28,022 nt of DNA from contig CAYYNB010000073.1 of the NCBI GenBank assembly GCA_964472565.1, positions 1 through 28,022 on the forward strand, read 5' to 3'. Each line of letters starts with the position of its first letter. The stretch's first letter is position 1. The DNA is from DATAMF01 sp964472565. Its GTDB lineage: Bacteria; Chloroflexota; Anaerolineae; Aggregatilineales; Aggregatilineaceae. This document shows positions 15,541 to 23,679 of the stretch, in pieces. The notes under the pieces were generated by a model, which saw nothing but the letters and a program-made list of their open reading frames with translations, had not been told where the DNA came from and did not search any database. The translations under genes were made by a program, and so were the position numbers.

Positions 15541-16785
15541 ATGAAACGGATATGGATTTGGGTAATCGCCGCCCTGCTGCTGGGGGCATGCGGCGACAAA
15601 ACGGAAGAAGGAACCACACTCCAGGGGCCGGGCGGCAAAAGCCAGCCCACCGCGACAGTCCAGAACACGCCCGTTCCAACAGGTTCAGCAAGCGGTTTCA
15701 CCGGGCGGCTGCTGATTCGGAAAGGCCAGCACTTTGAAATGCTGGACCTGGAGACAGGCGAAATCACCTCGTTTGAAACCGAGGACGTGGCAGCCTTTGG
15801 GCCGGTCCAGTTGAGCGCGGATGCAAAACGCGGCGTTTTTGTGGCGTATCCCGATTTTGCGCTGTTGGACCTGGAAGCGGGCGAGGCGATTCTGATGGAT
15901 AACCCCGGTTCGACCACCCTCGGCATCGGCATTTCGCCGGATGGTAAACTGGCCGCAGGTTTAACAGGGGGCACCTACCGCACGCAGCTTTTTTATTATA
16001 ACCTGGATAACCCGACGCCTGAACTGGTCGCGGGCAGCACGCAGACGGCTTATGGCTGGTTTTTTAACGCCGACTCAGATTTGATCTGGTGGGCAGCGAA
16101 TGATCCCACCGTGATTCAAAAGCTGGACCCGGCGACAGGTGAATCTGCGCCCTGGGAAGAAACAGAAATACGGCTCCCCCACACGTTTGGGCTGGCGGTT
16201 TCGCCTGACGAGACGCGGATCGCCAATATCCCGGTGGTTGTCACCCAGGGACCCAACGGCCCCATTACACCGGCGGAGTGTTTCGACTCGACAGTGCAGA
16301 TCATCCAGCAGCCCGTCAACCCTACTGATGTGATAGGGGAGGCGGAGACTGTTTATACCGAAACGGGCTTGATCGCCTCGGCCCCCACCTGGCTCGATGA
16401 TGAACATCTGCTGTTTGTCAAACTGGGCAGCGGGACCTGCGGGCGGATCGAGGGCGAAGCGGAACGCACGATCATGCTGCTTGATCTGAATACGGGCGGC
16501 GCACCCCGTTCTGTCGCCGGGCCGCTGGGCAATGCGCGCGATCAGAATGACGCGGCGCAGTTGTGGGGTGGGCAGCTCGGACACCTCTACTCGCTGTCGC
16601 CGGATGGTCGCTATGTGGCCTGGATTGGCGGGGAATATGATGAGGGCGTTTCAACCATCCAGGTGACGGAGATCGAAACGGGCGAAACCACCGAAATTCT
16701 GCGCATCACGGAAGATGAAGCGAATGATGCCGGGGACTTTATCGAACACTATATGCTGCGGCAGGTGGTGTGGCTGGCAAAATAG
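15541..16785 (+). CDS. Lipoprotein with beta-propeller-like repeats
   Basis: A protein of 414 residues. 'MKRIWIWVIAALLLGAC' is a lipoprotein signal with the acylated cysteine at residue 17. A short low-complexity linker (18-50) follows. The remainder carries blade-like repeats such as 'FEMLDLETGEITSF', 'IGISPDGKLAAGL', 'LAVSPDETRIANI', 'IMLLDLNTGG' and 'YSLSPDGRYVAWIGG', predicting a TolB/WD40-type propeller outside the membrane. An in-frame ATG at 15505 is rejected because the lipoprotein signal begins at 15541 and AGAGGG is close upstream. It is divergent from mrp. It resembles the lipoprotein at 11775-13433 in plan but lacks its SH3 tail. The function is unknown. Confidence 0.87.
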   Translation: MKRIWIWVIAALLLGACGDKTEEGTTLQGPGGKSQPTATVQNTPVPTGSASGFTGRLLIRKGQHFEMLDLETGEITSFETEDVAAFGPVQLSADAKRGVFVAYPDFALLDLEAGEAILMDNPGSTTLGIGISPDGKLAAGLTGGTYRTQLFYYNLDNPTPELVAGSTQTAYGWFFNADSDLIWWAANDPTVIQKLDPATGESAPWEETEIRLPHTFGLAVSPDETRIANIPVVVTQGPNGPITPAECFDSTVQIIQQPVNPTDVIGEAETVYTETGLIASAPTWLDDEHLLFVKLGSGTCGRIEGEAERTIMLLDLNTGGAPRSVAGPLGNARDQNDAAQLWGGQLGHLYSLSPDGRYVAWIGGEYDEGVSTIQVTEIETGETTEILRITEDEANDAGDFIEHYMLRQVVWLAK

Positions 16786-16897
16786 CCTGATCAGAATCAG
16801 ACTCTAACCAGGATCGCACGTTGAGCGCTTTCGCACTTGGGCCGCCTGCGTTACAATCTGGATTGAATAAATAGAAACCATCAAGGATTCCGCAAGG

Positions 16898-18031
16898 TTG
16901 GCCCGACCAAGTTCTACTGTTCATACTCCCGTCACTGTTCCATCCCCGCAGATGCCCATCATGCTGGTGCTAGCGGACAGTGACCGCAAACTCTGCGCCG
17001 ACCTTCAACTTCAACTCGAAGATGAAGGTTTCGGCGTGTTGGTGACATACAGCGCCAAACAGTGTCAGAAGGTCGTCTACGATCAGCGGCCTCAACTGTT
17101 GATCCTTGATGCCAGTTTCCGCGACCTCTGTCACCGCATCAAACATGACGACTCGCTGGGCTTCCTGCCCATCATCATCCTGTCGGGTGACGATGATGAC
17201 GCGGACGCGGCGCTGCAAAAGCCGGTTGATCCGGCTGAACTGCTGTCCACGATTCGGCTGCTGCTGCGCGTCAAACGCCAGATCGAGCACCTGATCCATG
17301 AAAACCGTAAGCTGGTCGAAGCATCGCAGGCCGTCGAAGTGCTCAAAGCGGCGATCATTCGCAACGTGTCGCATGAATTCGGCACGCCGCTGGTCCAGGT
17401 CAAAGCCGCGATCTCGCTCCTGAATGAGGATGTGCAAAAGGTCAACAACCGCGAACAGATCAAACTGACAAATATGGCGGCGCTGGCGCTGGGGCGGTTG
17501 GAAGCGGTGGTCGATAATCTGCGGCAGTTGGCGCAAACCTACAACTTCAGTACGTCGCCGGTGGTGGTCGAAGAAGCCGCCGATCTCGCGATCCGTATGG
17601 TGGAGCGCAGTTGGGCTTCCCGCGAGGCCAGCACGCGCATCGAAAAGTATATTCAGACCGGGCTGCCGTTTGTGCTGGGCGACAAGCGCGCGATAGCCCG
17701 CCTGCTGCAACTGCTGCTCGACAACGCACTGAAGTTCAGCCCGCCGGATAAACCCGTTTATCTTCAGGCGGAGTACGACGCGGAACAAGTCTGGATCGGC
17801 GTGCAGGATTTCGGGATCGGGATTCCGGCCTCCGATCACCGGCGCATCTTCGAGGCGTTTTATCAGGTGGATGCGTCCACGACGCGTAATTATGGCGGCA
17901 CGGGGACCGGACTCGCGCTGGCAACGCTGCTGGCGCGGGGGATGAATACCCAAATCGCGCTCAAGAGTAAGGTGGGCAAGGGCAGCACGTTTTCATTTTG
18001 CCTGCCCATTTCGAATGGGGATGAGTTTTAA
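16898..18031 (+). CDS. Histidine kinase with N-terminal receiver-like domain
   Basis: A protein of 377 residues with no membrane segment, hence cytoplasmic. A compact receiver-like domain (20-120) has a candidate phosphoacceptor Asp71 ('LLILDASF') and 'QKPV' Lys108, but the stretches around helices 3 and 4 are shorter than normal. A coiled linker follows. The HisKA H-box is 'NVSHEFGTPL' with His159. The HATPase domain has the N-box 'LLDNALKFSP' (Asn276), G1 'DFGIGIP' (304-310), the F-box 'FEAFYQVD' and G2 'GGTGTGLA' (333-340). Kinase motifs are complete. The start is TTG 16898, with AAGGA at 16883; ATG 16952 is the alternative, without a ribosome site. No partner response regulator is adjacent. 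Confidence 0.9.
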   Translation: MARPSSTVHTPVTVPSPQMPIMLVLADSDRKLCADLQLQLEDEGFGVLVTYSAKQCQKVVYDQRPQLLILDASFRDLCHRIKHDDSLGFLPIIILSGDDDDADAALQKPVDPAELLSTIRLLLRVKRQIEHLIHENRKLVEASQAVEVLKAAIIRNVSHEFGTPLVQVKAAISLLNEDVQKVNNREQIKLTNMAALALGRLEAVVDNLRQLAQTYNFSTSPVVVEEAADLAIRMVERSWASREASTRIEKYIQTGLPFVLGDKRAIARLLQLLLDNALKFSPPDKPVYLQAEYDAEQVWIGVQDFGIGIPASDHRRIFEAFYQVDASTTRNYGGTGTGLALATLLARGMNTQIALKSKVGKGSTFSFCLPISNGDEF

Positions 18032-18045
18032 GCCTGTCTCCCGGC

Positions 18046-18606
18046 TCAGTCACGGAGCTTTTTGAAGATGTCGCGCACGGGCAGCGACAGGCCGGGCAGC
18101 ACATCGCCCCCGGTGAGTGTGCCATCCTGATCGAGCAGGGAGGTCGAGCTATCCGAGCCGTAGGCCAAAACCGTTCGTGTCGCCGGATAGATCACCCAAA
18201 TCAGCCGCGTCCCGGCATTCAGAAAATCCAGGACCCGCTCATGAACAGTATCTGCTCCATCACCGGGTGATACAACCTCCACTGCCAGATCAGGCGCGCC
18301 CTCAAAATATTTAGGGGATGTTGACTTTGTGAGCCGTGTTTTAGAGATAAATCCCACGTCCGGCGCGCGCACAGTATACGGATCACGCGACAGGATAAAG
18401 CCTGTTTCGGCCCCGGTGAGTTCGCCTAAGTCGTGGGATTCGACAAAACTCATCAGCAAGTATCCCAGCCATAACGATACGACCCCATGTGCTTCGCCCG
18501 TCGGTGCCATCGCAGTCGGAACCCCCCTGATCAGTTCAAGCCCTTTTTGATCTCCAAACTCGGTCCAGAACTCGTCGGCAGTATATAAACGCGCCTCGAT
18601 AACCAT
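18046..18606 (-). CDS. Uma2-family (DUF820) nuclease-fold protein
   Basis: A protein of 186 residues. It follows the Uma2 pattern: 'YTADEFW', 'GLELIRGV', 'GAETGFILSRDPYTVRAPDVGFIS', then 'PDLAVEVVSPGD' and 'RVLDFLNAGTRLIWVIYP'. Asp in 'APDV', Glu in 'AVEVVSP' and the following basic position outline the PD-(D/E)xK core. These genes are widespread in Chloroflexota and cyanobacteria, often as many paralogs, and their cellular role is unsettled. ATG 18604-18606 is preferred over two upstream in-frame ATGs because GGGAG lies nine bases before it. It is convergent with the histidine kinase and divergent from tRNA-Leu. A TATAAT box (complement 18638-18643) may be its -10. Confidence 0.88.
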   Translation of the reverse strand: MVIEARLYTADEFWTEFGDQKGLELIRGVPTAMAPTGEAHGVVSLWLGYLLMSFVESHDLGELTGAETGFILSRDPYTVRAPDVGFISKTRLTKSTSPKYFEGAPDLAVEVVSPGDGADTVHERVLDFLNAGTRLIWVIYPATRTVLAYGSDSSTSLLDQDGTLTGGDVLPGLSLPVRDIFKKLRD

Positions 18607-18665
18607 CGGCCACACTCCCATTTTATGCTTCACTTCTATTATAACGCGCTTCGATAACTCCCCCT

Positions 18666-18693
18666 TTGCCAGTGACTAAATTTCCTTTATAAT
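18666..18693 (+). promoter_or_regulatory. Promoter of tRNA-Leu
   Basis: TTGCCA (18666-18671) and a perfect TATAAT (18688-18693) with a 16-base spacer. The predicted start is near 18700, a few bases before the mature tRNA 5' end. Confidence 0.65.
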
Positions 18694-18707
18694 TAGGCTC
18701 CGCATCA

Positions 18708-18789
18708 GGGGAAGTGGCGGAATTGGCAGACGCGCATGACTTAGGATCATGTGGAGTAATCCGTATGGGTTCGAGTCCCTTCTTCCCCA
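18708..18789 (+). tRNA. tRNA-Leu (anticodon UAG)
   Basis: The 82-base sequence folds as a class II tRNA: acceptor stem GGGGAAG (18708-18714) with CTTCCCC (18782-18788), a D-arm containing GCGGAATTGGCAGACGCGC, an anticodon stem CATGA/TCATG around the loop CTTAGGA (anticodon TAG, reads CUA), a variable arm, and a T-loop TTCGAGT. The 3' CCA is not encoded: the discriminator A is followed by CA. The long variable arm is as expected for leucine. Confidence 0.95.
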
Positions 18790-18794
18790 CAGCG

Positions 18795-18823
18795 CGGGGC
18801 GCAGTGTGTTGCGCCCCGTTTTT
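18795..18823 (+). terminator. Rho-independent terminator after tRNA-Leu
   Basis: A 9-bp perfect stem, CGGGGCGCA (18795-18803) and TGCGCCCCG (18810-18818), a 6-base loop, then five T. It lies six bases after the tRNA. Confidence 0.9.
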
Positions 18824-18872
18824 GTGCATAAGACTTCTGTAAGAAGAATGGCACCTCTCTAGCCACCCATGA

Positions 18873-18878
18873 TATAAT
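18873..18878 (+). promoter_or_regulatory. Candidate -10 box for the tig-clpP-clpX operon
   Basis: A perfect TATAAT lies about 30 bases before the trigger factor start. The best -35 is a weak TGGCAC (18849-18854) at 18-base spacing. Its position between the tRNA terminator and tig makes it the likely operon promoter. Confidence 0.5.
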
Positions 18879-18908
18879 CGCCGCTGGCGAGACAGCGAAG
18901 GATTGGAT

Positions 18909-20381
18909 ATGCAGACCGAGCATCTCGAGAACCACACAGCCCGTATTACCGTTGAAGTTGACCCTGAGCGCGTGGAAAAAGCCTTGCGCCAGGCCGGGCG
19001 TAAAATCTCTCAAAAAGCCCGTATTCCGGGTTTCCGCCCTGGTAAAGCGCCTTACGAAATGGTTGAGCGCGCCTTTGGCCGCGAATACATTTTGAACGAA
19101 GCGCTGGACACCCTGGGACAGGAGATCTACCGCGAAGCCCTGGATGAAAGCCAGATCGAACCGTATGCCCCTGGCAGCCTGGAAGATATTCAGACTGAAG
19201 GCGGCCTCAAGCTGACGTTTGTTGTTCCCATGCGTCCCACGATTGAACTGGGCAACTACCGCGAAGAAATCCGCGTGCCCTACGACGTGGAAGAAGTGAC
19301 CGATGAAACGTTCAGCAAGGCGCTGGAAGAAGTCCGCCAGAGTAATGCCGTTGTCGAAGACGTCGATCGTCCGGCCCAACTGGGCGACCAGATCACCTTC
19401 GATCATTTCGAAGTGGTCGTGTTGGCGGATGAAAAAGCCGAAGCCGAAAAACCCGCCGAAGAAAACACTGAATCGGAAGCCGAAGCCGCCAGTGAATCCG
19501 ACGACGCCGAAGAAGAAGACGAAAACGGCGAACGTCTGTTGATCCACCAGCACAACTTCGAACGCGTGCTGCGCGACGATGACGACGATCTGTTCCCCGG
19601 TTTTTCGGCGCACTTTGTCGATGCGAAGGTGGGCGACGAACTCGAATTTACGCTCACCCTGCCGGAAGATCACGACGTGGAAGACCTGAAAGGCCGCACG
19701 CTGCGCGTGGAAGCCGTTGTTGAGAAAATCCAGTCGCGCACCGTTGCCGAATGGAGCGACACCCTGGCGGAGACGCTCAGCGAAGGGAAGCTCAAGACGA
19801 TGCTGGAATATCGCGTCGATCTGCGCCAGCAGTTGGAAAACCAGGCGAAGTACAACGCCGATCAGAAAGTCGCTGATGAAGCGATGAAAAAGCTGGTCGA
19901 ACTCGCCGAATTCCACTACCCGGAAGAAGCGGTGCAGGACTACGCGAGCGAGGTGCTGAACGAACTCGATAACATTCTGCAACAGCAGGGCCTGCGTCTG
20001 GCTGACTATATGCGCATCATGAACAAAACGGAAGACGATCTGCGGGTTGAATACCGGGATCGCGCGGTTGAACGCCTGGAGCGCTCGCTGGCACTGTCTG
20101 AATTTGTCAAACAGGAAGGACTGTTGATCACCGATACCGATGTGGATTCGGAGATCGAACAGATGACGACGCTGCTTGGCGGTGAACAGTCGGCCCAGTT
20201 CCGCCAATTCCTGACGACGCCGCAGAGCCGCTTCAACATTGCCAACCGGCTCGCCAGCAACCGCGCCTTTGCCCGCCTGACGGCGATTGCAAAGGGCGAA
20301 AACCCGCCGGTTGAAACCCCGGCGGAAGAACCCGAAGTGGTGTCGGACACTCCCGCGGAGACAACCGACACCGAAGCGTAA
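18909..20381 (+). CDS. tig: Trigger factor, ribosome-associated chaperone
   Basis: A protein of 490 residues that binds nascent chains at the ribosome exit. The ribosome-docking signature 'GFRPGKAP' is at 41-48. The PPIase (FKBP-like) domain runs from about 155 ('QLGDQITFDHFEVV') to 265, with a Glu/Asp/Ala-rich insert at 174-208 interrupting it. The long helical C-terminal chaperone domain (about 270-460) follows, with a short Pro/Glu/Thr-rich tail. The family is usually about 430-450 residues, so the insert and tail explain the extra length. ATG 18909 is chosen over TTG 18903, with AAGGA at 18898-18902. It is followed at 24 bases by clpP, the classic tig-clpP-clpX order. Confidence 0.95.
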   Translation: MQTEHLENHTARITVEVDPERVEKALRQAGRKISQKARIPGFRPGKAPYEMVERAFGREYILNEALDTLGQEIYREALDESQIEPYAPGSLEDIQTEGGLKLTFVVPMRPTIELGNYREEIRVPYDVEEVTDETFSKALEEVRQSNAVVEDVDRPAQLGDQITFDHFEVVVLADEKAEAEKPAEENTESEAEAASESDDAEEEDENGERLLIHQHNFERVLRDDDDDLFPGFSAHFVDAKVGDELEFTLTLPEDHDVEDLKGRTLRVEAVVEKIQSRTVAEWSDTLAETLSEGKLKTMLEYRVDLRQQLENQAKYNADQKVADEAMKKLVELAEFHYPEEAVQDYASEVLNELDNILQQQGLRLADYMRIMNKTEDDLRVEYRDRAVERLERSLALSEFVKQEGLLITDTDVDSEIEQMTTLLGGEQSAQFRQFLTTPQSRFNIANRLASNRAFARLTAIAKGENPPVETPAEEPEVVSDTPAETTDTEA

Positions 20382-20405
20382 CGGGATACTGATAAGGAGC
20401 AGAAG

Positions 20406-21050
20406 ATGGACCTCTACAACGGCCTGATTCCGATGGTCATCGAAACCAGCGGGCGGGGTGAACGGGCGTATGATATTTACTCGCTGCTGCTCAAAGAGCG
20501 AATTATCTTCTTGGGCACGCCGATCAACGATCAGGTTGCCAATCTGATCGTCGCGCAGTTGCTCTTTTTGAACCGGGAAGACCCGGAAAAAGAAATTCAG
20601 ATGTATATCAACTGCCCCGGCGGCGTCATTTATGCGGGCCTTGCCATCTACGACACCATGCGCCAGATCAGCGCCCCCGTGATGACTGTTGCTGTCGGCC
20701 TGACCGCCAGCTTCGGCACGGTGCTGCTGACTGCCGGGACCAAAGGCCGCCGGTTTGCGCTGCCCAATGCTACGATCCATATGCACCAGCCCTGGTCATC
20801 GGGCGGCGGTGGTCAGGCGTCGGACATTGATATTCAGGCCCGTGAAATTCTGCGCCAGCGCGATCTGCTGAACGAGATTTTCGTAGAGCGCACCGGGCAG
20901 CCGCTGTCCCGTATTGAAGAAGATACGGACCGCGACGTGTATATGACCGCCAGGCGCGCCGTTGAATACGGTCTGATTGATGGGGTGCTCGAAGCGCCCG
21001 CCAAAGAAAAAGAAGCCAGCAAAGACGGCGAAAAGGTGAAGGCAAAGTGA
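20406..21050 (+). CDS. clpP: ATP-dependent Clp protease proteolytic subunit (operon copy)
   Basis: A protein of 214 residues. The catalytic triad is Ser102 ('GLTASFGTVLL'), His127 ('HMHQP') and Asp177 ('DTDRD'). Two changes from the usual text stand out: 'INCPGG' instead of NSPGG near the oxyanion hole, and Thr100 where Ala is normal. A glycine-rich 'SSGGGGQ' lengthens the handle region by one residue, and a Lys/Glu-rich tail (about 197-214) has no counterpart in the second copy at 10480-11079. AAGGAG stands a few bases before the ATG. Its TGA overlaps the clpX GTG start, so the peptidase and unfoldase are translationally coupled. Confidence 0.95.
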   Translation: MDLYNGLIPMVIETSGRGERAYDIYSLLLKERIIFLGTPINDQVANLIVAQLLFLNREDPEKEIQMYINCPGGVIYAGLAIYDTMRQISAPVMTVAVGLTASFGTVLLTAGTKGRRFALPNATIHMHQPWSSGGGGQASDIDIQAREILRQRDLLNEIFVERTGQPLSRIEEDTDRDVYMTARRAVEYGLIDGVLEAPAKEKEASKDGEKVKAK

Positions 21051-22330
21051 GTTATATGCTTGGACCCCAACGCTGCTCTTTCTGCCGCCGGACCGCCGAT
21101 AATGTCGGCCAGTTGATTCCGGGGCCGGATGGTGTCTTCATCTGTGATGAGTGCATCCATCTGTGTTACGACATCCTGCACGGCGACACACGGAGCAGCG
21201 AGAGCAGTGATTTCCATATCGAAAATGTCCCGACCCCGCGTGAGATTCTGGCAGAATTGAACGAATATGTGATCGGGCAGGAACCGGCCAAACGCGTGCT
21301 GTCCGTCGCGGTGTACAACCACTACAAACGGGTGAATGCGGGCGGCGCGATTGCCGATGTGGAACTCGATAAAAGTAATGTCCTGTTGATCGGCCCGACG
21401 GGCAGCGGCAAAACGCTGCTGGCCCAAACGCTGGCCCGGCTGCTTGATGTGCCCTTCTGCATTTCGGATGCCACGTCGCTGACCGAAGCGGGTTATGTGG
21501 GCGAAGATGTCGAAAATATCCTGCTGCGCCTGATCCAGGCGGCGGATTTTGACATCGCCCGCGCCGAACAGGGCATCATCTATATCGACGAGATCGACAA
21601 GATCGCGCGCAAGTCGGGCGATAACCCCTCGATCACCCGTGATGTGAGCGGCGAAGGGGTCCAGCAGGCGCTTCTTAAGATCATCGAAGGGACGCTGGCA
21701 AATGTGCCGCCCCAGGGTGGACGTAAACACCCGCACCAGGAATTTATTCAGATCAACACGAATAACATCCTGTTTATCTGCGGCGGGACCTTTGATGGCC
21801 TGCACGATATTGTGGCGGAGCGCGTCGGGGTGAAGGGTTCGCTGGGCTTCGGCACGGCGGGTTCACCCGATGATCGTACCCGGAGCGCGCTGCTGCACAA
21901 GGTCGCGCCGGAAGATATGGTCAAGTTCGGGCTGATCCCCGAACTGGTAGGCCGTTTGCCTGTTACCACCGTTGTGGATCCGCTGGATCGTGAAACGTTG
22001 ATCCGCATTCTGACGGAACCCAAAAACGCGCTGGTGCGCCAGTTTACACAGATGTTCAGGCTGGACGATGTGGAACTGATCTTCACGCCGGATGCGCTTG
22101 AAGCCGCCGCCGATCTCGCCTTCAAACGCGATACCGGGGCGCGCGGTCTGCGCAGCATTCTTGAAGGGTCGCTGATGGACGTGATGTTCGAAGTGCCCTC
22201 GCGTGACGATATCAAGCAGGTGATTGTGGATGCTGACGCCATCAACCGCGAGGCCCGCCCCAAGATCGTCCTGACGGATGATCAGCAGTTGGAATGGGAC
22301 GAAAACGGCAAACTCGAAAGCGCCGCCTAG
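21047..22330 (+). CDS. clpX: ATP-dependent Clp protease ATP-binding subunit ClpX
   Basis: A protein of 427 residues, the hexameric unfoldase that feeds substrates to ClpP. The N-terminal zinc domain has Cys10, Cys13, Cys33 and Cys36. The AAA+ core has Walker A 'GPTGSGKT' 116-123, pore loop 'GYVG' 149-152, Walker B 'IIYIDE' 177-182, an 'RKHPHQEF' pore-2 region (226-233), and the ClpP-docking loop as 'LGF' (266-268) rather than IGF. Sensor-2 'GARGLRSILE' is in the C-terminal domain. The start is GTG 21047, overlapping the clpP stop, with AAGGTGAAGG upstream. The LGF docking tripeptide should engage either ClpP copy. Confidence 0.97.
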   Translation: MSYMLGPQRCSFCRRTADNVGQLIPGPDGVFICDECIHLCYDILHGDTRSSESSDFHIENVPTPREILAELNEYVIGQEPAKRVLSVAVYNHYKRVNAGGAIADVELDKSNVLLIGPTGSGKTLLAQTLARLLDVPFCISDATSLTEAGYVGEDVENILLRLIQAADFDIARAEQGIIYIDEIDKIARKSGDNPSITRDVSGEGVQQALLKIIEGTLANVPPQGGRKHPHQEFIQINTNNILFICGGTFDGLHDIVAERVGVKGSLGFGTAGSPDDRTRSALLHKVAPEDMVKFGLIPELVGRLPVTTVVDPLDRETLIRILTEPKNALVRQFTQMFRLDDVELIFTPDALEAAADLAFKRDTGARGLRSILEGSLMDVMFEVPSRDDIKQVIVDADAINREARPKIVLTDDQQLEWDENGKLESAA

Positions 22331-22353
22331 TCTGTAATCAGGCTGACAATAGG

Positions 22354-22385
22354 AACCGTCTCTGGCAAGCTCAGGGGCGGTTTTT
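22354..22385 (+). terminator. Terminator of the tig-clpP-clpX operon
   Basis: AACCGTCTCTG (22354-22364) pairs with CAGGGGCGGTT (22372-22382), including G-U pairs, around a 7-base loop, followed by a T-run and then GTTTG. It lies 24 bases past the clpX stop. Confidence 0.85.
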
Positions 22386-22398
22386 GTTTGGCATGGCG

Positions 22399-22404
22399 TA
22401 TAAT
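22399..22404 (+). promoter_or_regulatory. Candidate -10 box for the membrane protein gene
   Basis: A perfect TATAAT between the clpX terminator and ATG 22440. No good -35 is visible at 16-18 bases, so this is tentative. Confidence 0.35.
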
Positions 22405-22439
22405 AGGATGCAACTTTGACTTGTGGGGGAGTATCGCTG

Positions 22440-23193
22440 ATGTCTGTTTTACGCTCACGCCATCCGCTTTCGATTTTAGAATTTGTGTTTGAACTCAGCG
22501 TCGGCGTGGTAGCGCTGCTCACTCTGCTGACGGACAGCCGCCTGATCAGCGATCTATGGAGTCATATCGGCCAACCCTACCTTTTTGCATTGGTGGCTAC
22601 CGCTGCTGTCACCTGGTCCGGGTTCGACAGCGGCAAATGGCGGGAATGGACTTCGGCAGAATCGAAAGCGGCGGGGTGGGGCTTCCGCAATGGCTTCTGG
22701 CTGGTGGCGCTGCTGCAAGTCGGGCTGTGGAATCTGGTCCGCTTCCACAATGCGGACGCCGCCATCTGGCCCGCGNNNNNNNNNNAGAGACCTGGAGGGC
22801 CTCTTCACGGTCGCCCAGGTCCCCGGGGCGGGCGTAGCGGTGGCGGAGGCCGTTGCCCAGGTTGTTGAGCAGAGCGGGGCGGTTGGGCGAATTGGGCGGG
22901 GGCAGCTGCACCGCTGCCCCAATGCGGACGCCGCCATCTGGCCCGCGCACCTGTCGCTGGCTGTCACGCTCGTGCCCCTGCTCAGCCGGCTGACACCCCC
23001 GCCGCCCGATTATCAGCCTCCTGCCGACCGGCTTTCACCTTTTGTGGGTATCACCGGCGCATTGATTCTCGTGGTATTTTTCCTGACTCCTGGCGATCTG
23101 CTGGGTTGGCTGGTCGCATTTTATGGCGTGCTGCTGATCCCGCTGGCGGGTATTTATGTGCTGGGTTCTACCCTGTTTCCCAAGCAGACGTGA
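22440..23193 (+). CDS. Multi-pass membrane protein, interrupted by an assembly gap
   Basis: The start is ATG 22440 with GGGGGAG at 22425-22431. Codons to 22775 encode an N-terminal half with hydrophobic segments ('ELSVGVVALLTLL', 'YLFALVATAAVTW', 'FWLVALLQVGLWNLV') ending FHNADAAIWPA. After the gap and a foreign stretch, the same nine codons recur at 22921-22947, and the frame continues HLSLAVTLVPLLS through further hydrophobic segments ('GALILVVFFL', 'WLVAFYGVLLIPLAGIYVL') to TGA at 23191-23193. Joining the two copies restores one protein of about 193 residues with roughly five membrane spans. I do not recognise the family. As written the gene is disrupted only by the artefact. Confidence 0.75.
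22749..22947. other. Assembly gap with spurious insert flanked by a 27-bp direct repeat
   Basis: Positions 22749-22775 and 22921-22947 are identical over 27 bases. Between them lie ten N (22776-22785) and 135 bases (22786-22920) that do not fit the surrounding gene. Read on the minus strand, those 135 bases encode text such as 'NRPALLNNLGNGLRHRYA', typical of TPR repeats in CHAT/TPR proteins. Removing one repeat copy plus the insert rejoins the membrane-protein frame exactly, so the insert is probably a mis-scaffolded contig end or chimeric read. Confidence 0.88.
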
Positions 23194-23229
23194 AGGACGC
23201 TGCTTGTGCGCGATCTTCACCCCCTTTTG

Positions 23230-23258
23230 TTGCCCCAAAGCCCCATATTAAACATAAT
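23230..23258 (+). promoter_or_regulatory. Candidate promoter for the 23287 gene
   Basis: TTGCCC (23230-23235) and CATAAT (23253-23258) with a 17-base spacer. The predicted start near 23265 would give a short leader carrying the AAAGGAG ribosome site. Confidence 0.45.
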
Positions 23259-23286
23259 TAGTGCCTGCGCATAAAAGGAGCGTCTT

Positions 23287-23679
23287 ATGGAACTTCCACT
23301 GCTTTTAGTCATCATTATTTCCGCGTTAGTGTTCAGCATTGCCAGCCTGGTCTATTGGCGGCTGATCAAGCTGCTGATTTTTGTGGTGCATGTGGCCGCG
23401 TTTGTCGCGGGCGTTTATGTGGTCCAGGACTACAACAACGGCGGCGAATTTTTCCAGGGCCTTTGTGTTGGTACCGGCATCTATCTCGCCCTGCTGACTC
23501 TGGTTTTGGCCTGGAACCGGATCGTGATCCTGGAAAAGGAAATCATCCGTTTGGGCGGCAAACCCAATACACCGGATTACATGGAATTTATCTATAACCG
23601 TTTGTTCCGGCGTGAGAAGAAGAAAAATCAGGACAGCGGCAGCATTCTCCCCCCGCTGCCTGATGAGGTGAAGCAGTGA
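23287..23679 (+). CDS. Small integral membrane protein, unknown function
   Basis: A protein of 130 residues. Three hydrophobic segments (about 3-24, 26-48 and 58-76) are followed by a charged cytoplasmic-looking tail with 'RLFRREKKKNQD'. This leaves a membrane-anchored protein with about 50 polar residues on one side. AAAGGAG precedes ATG 23287. Its TGA overlaps the GTG start of the following acetyltransferase (GTGA at 23676-23679), so the two are co-translated. I recognise no family. Confidence 0.75.
   Translation: MELPLLLVIIISALVFSIASLVYWRLIKLLIFVVHVAAFVAGVYVVQDYNNGGEFFQGLCVGTGIYLALLTLVLAWNRIVILEKEIIRLGGKPNTPDYMEFIYNRLFRREKKKNQDSGSILPPLPDEVKQ

Noticed and set aside
18747..20786. A very long minus-strand open frame opposite tig and clpP
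   Set aside because: It is the antisense shadow of GC-rich codons in two clearly identified genes; its Phe/His/Arg-rich translation is typical of such shadows.
22786..22920. A TPR/CHAT-like gene fragment on the minus strand as a real gene
   Set aside because: It is bounded by an assembly gap and an exact duplicated repeat, and breaks an otherwise continuous membrane-protein frame; treated as an artefact.
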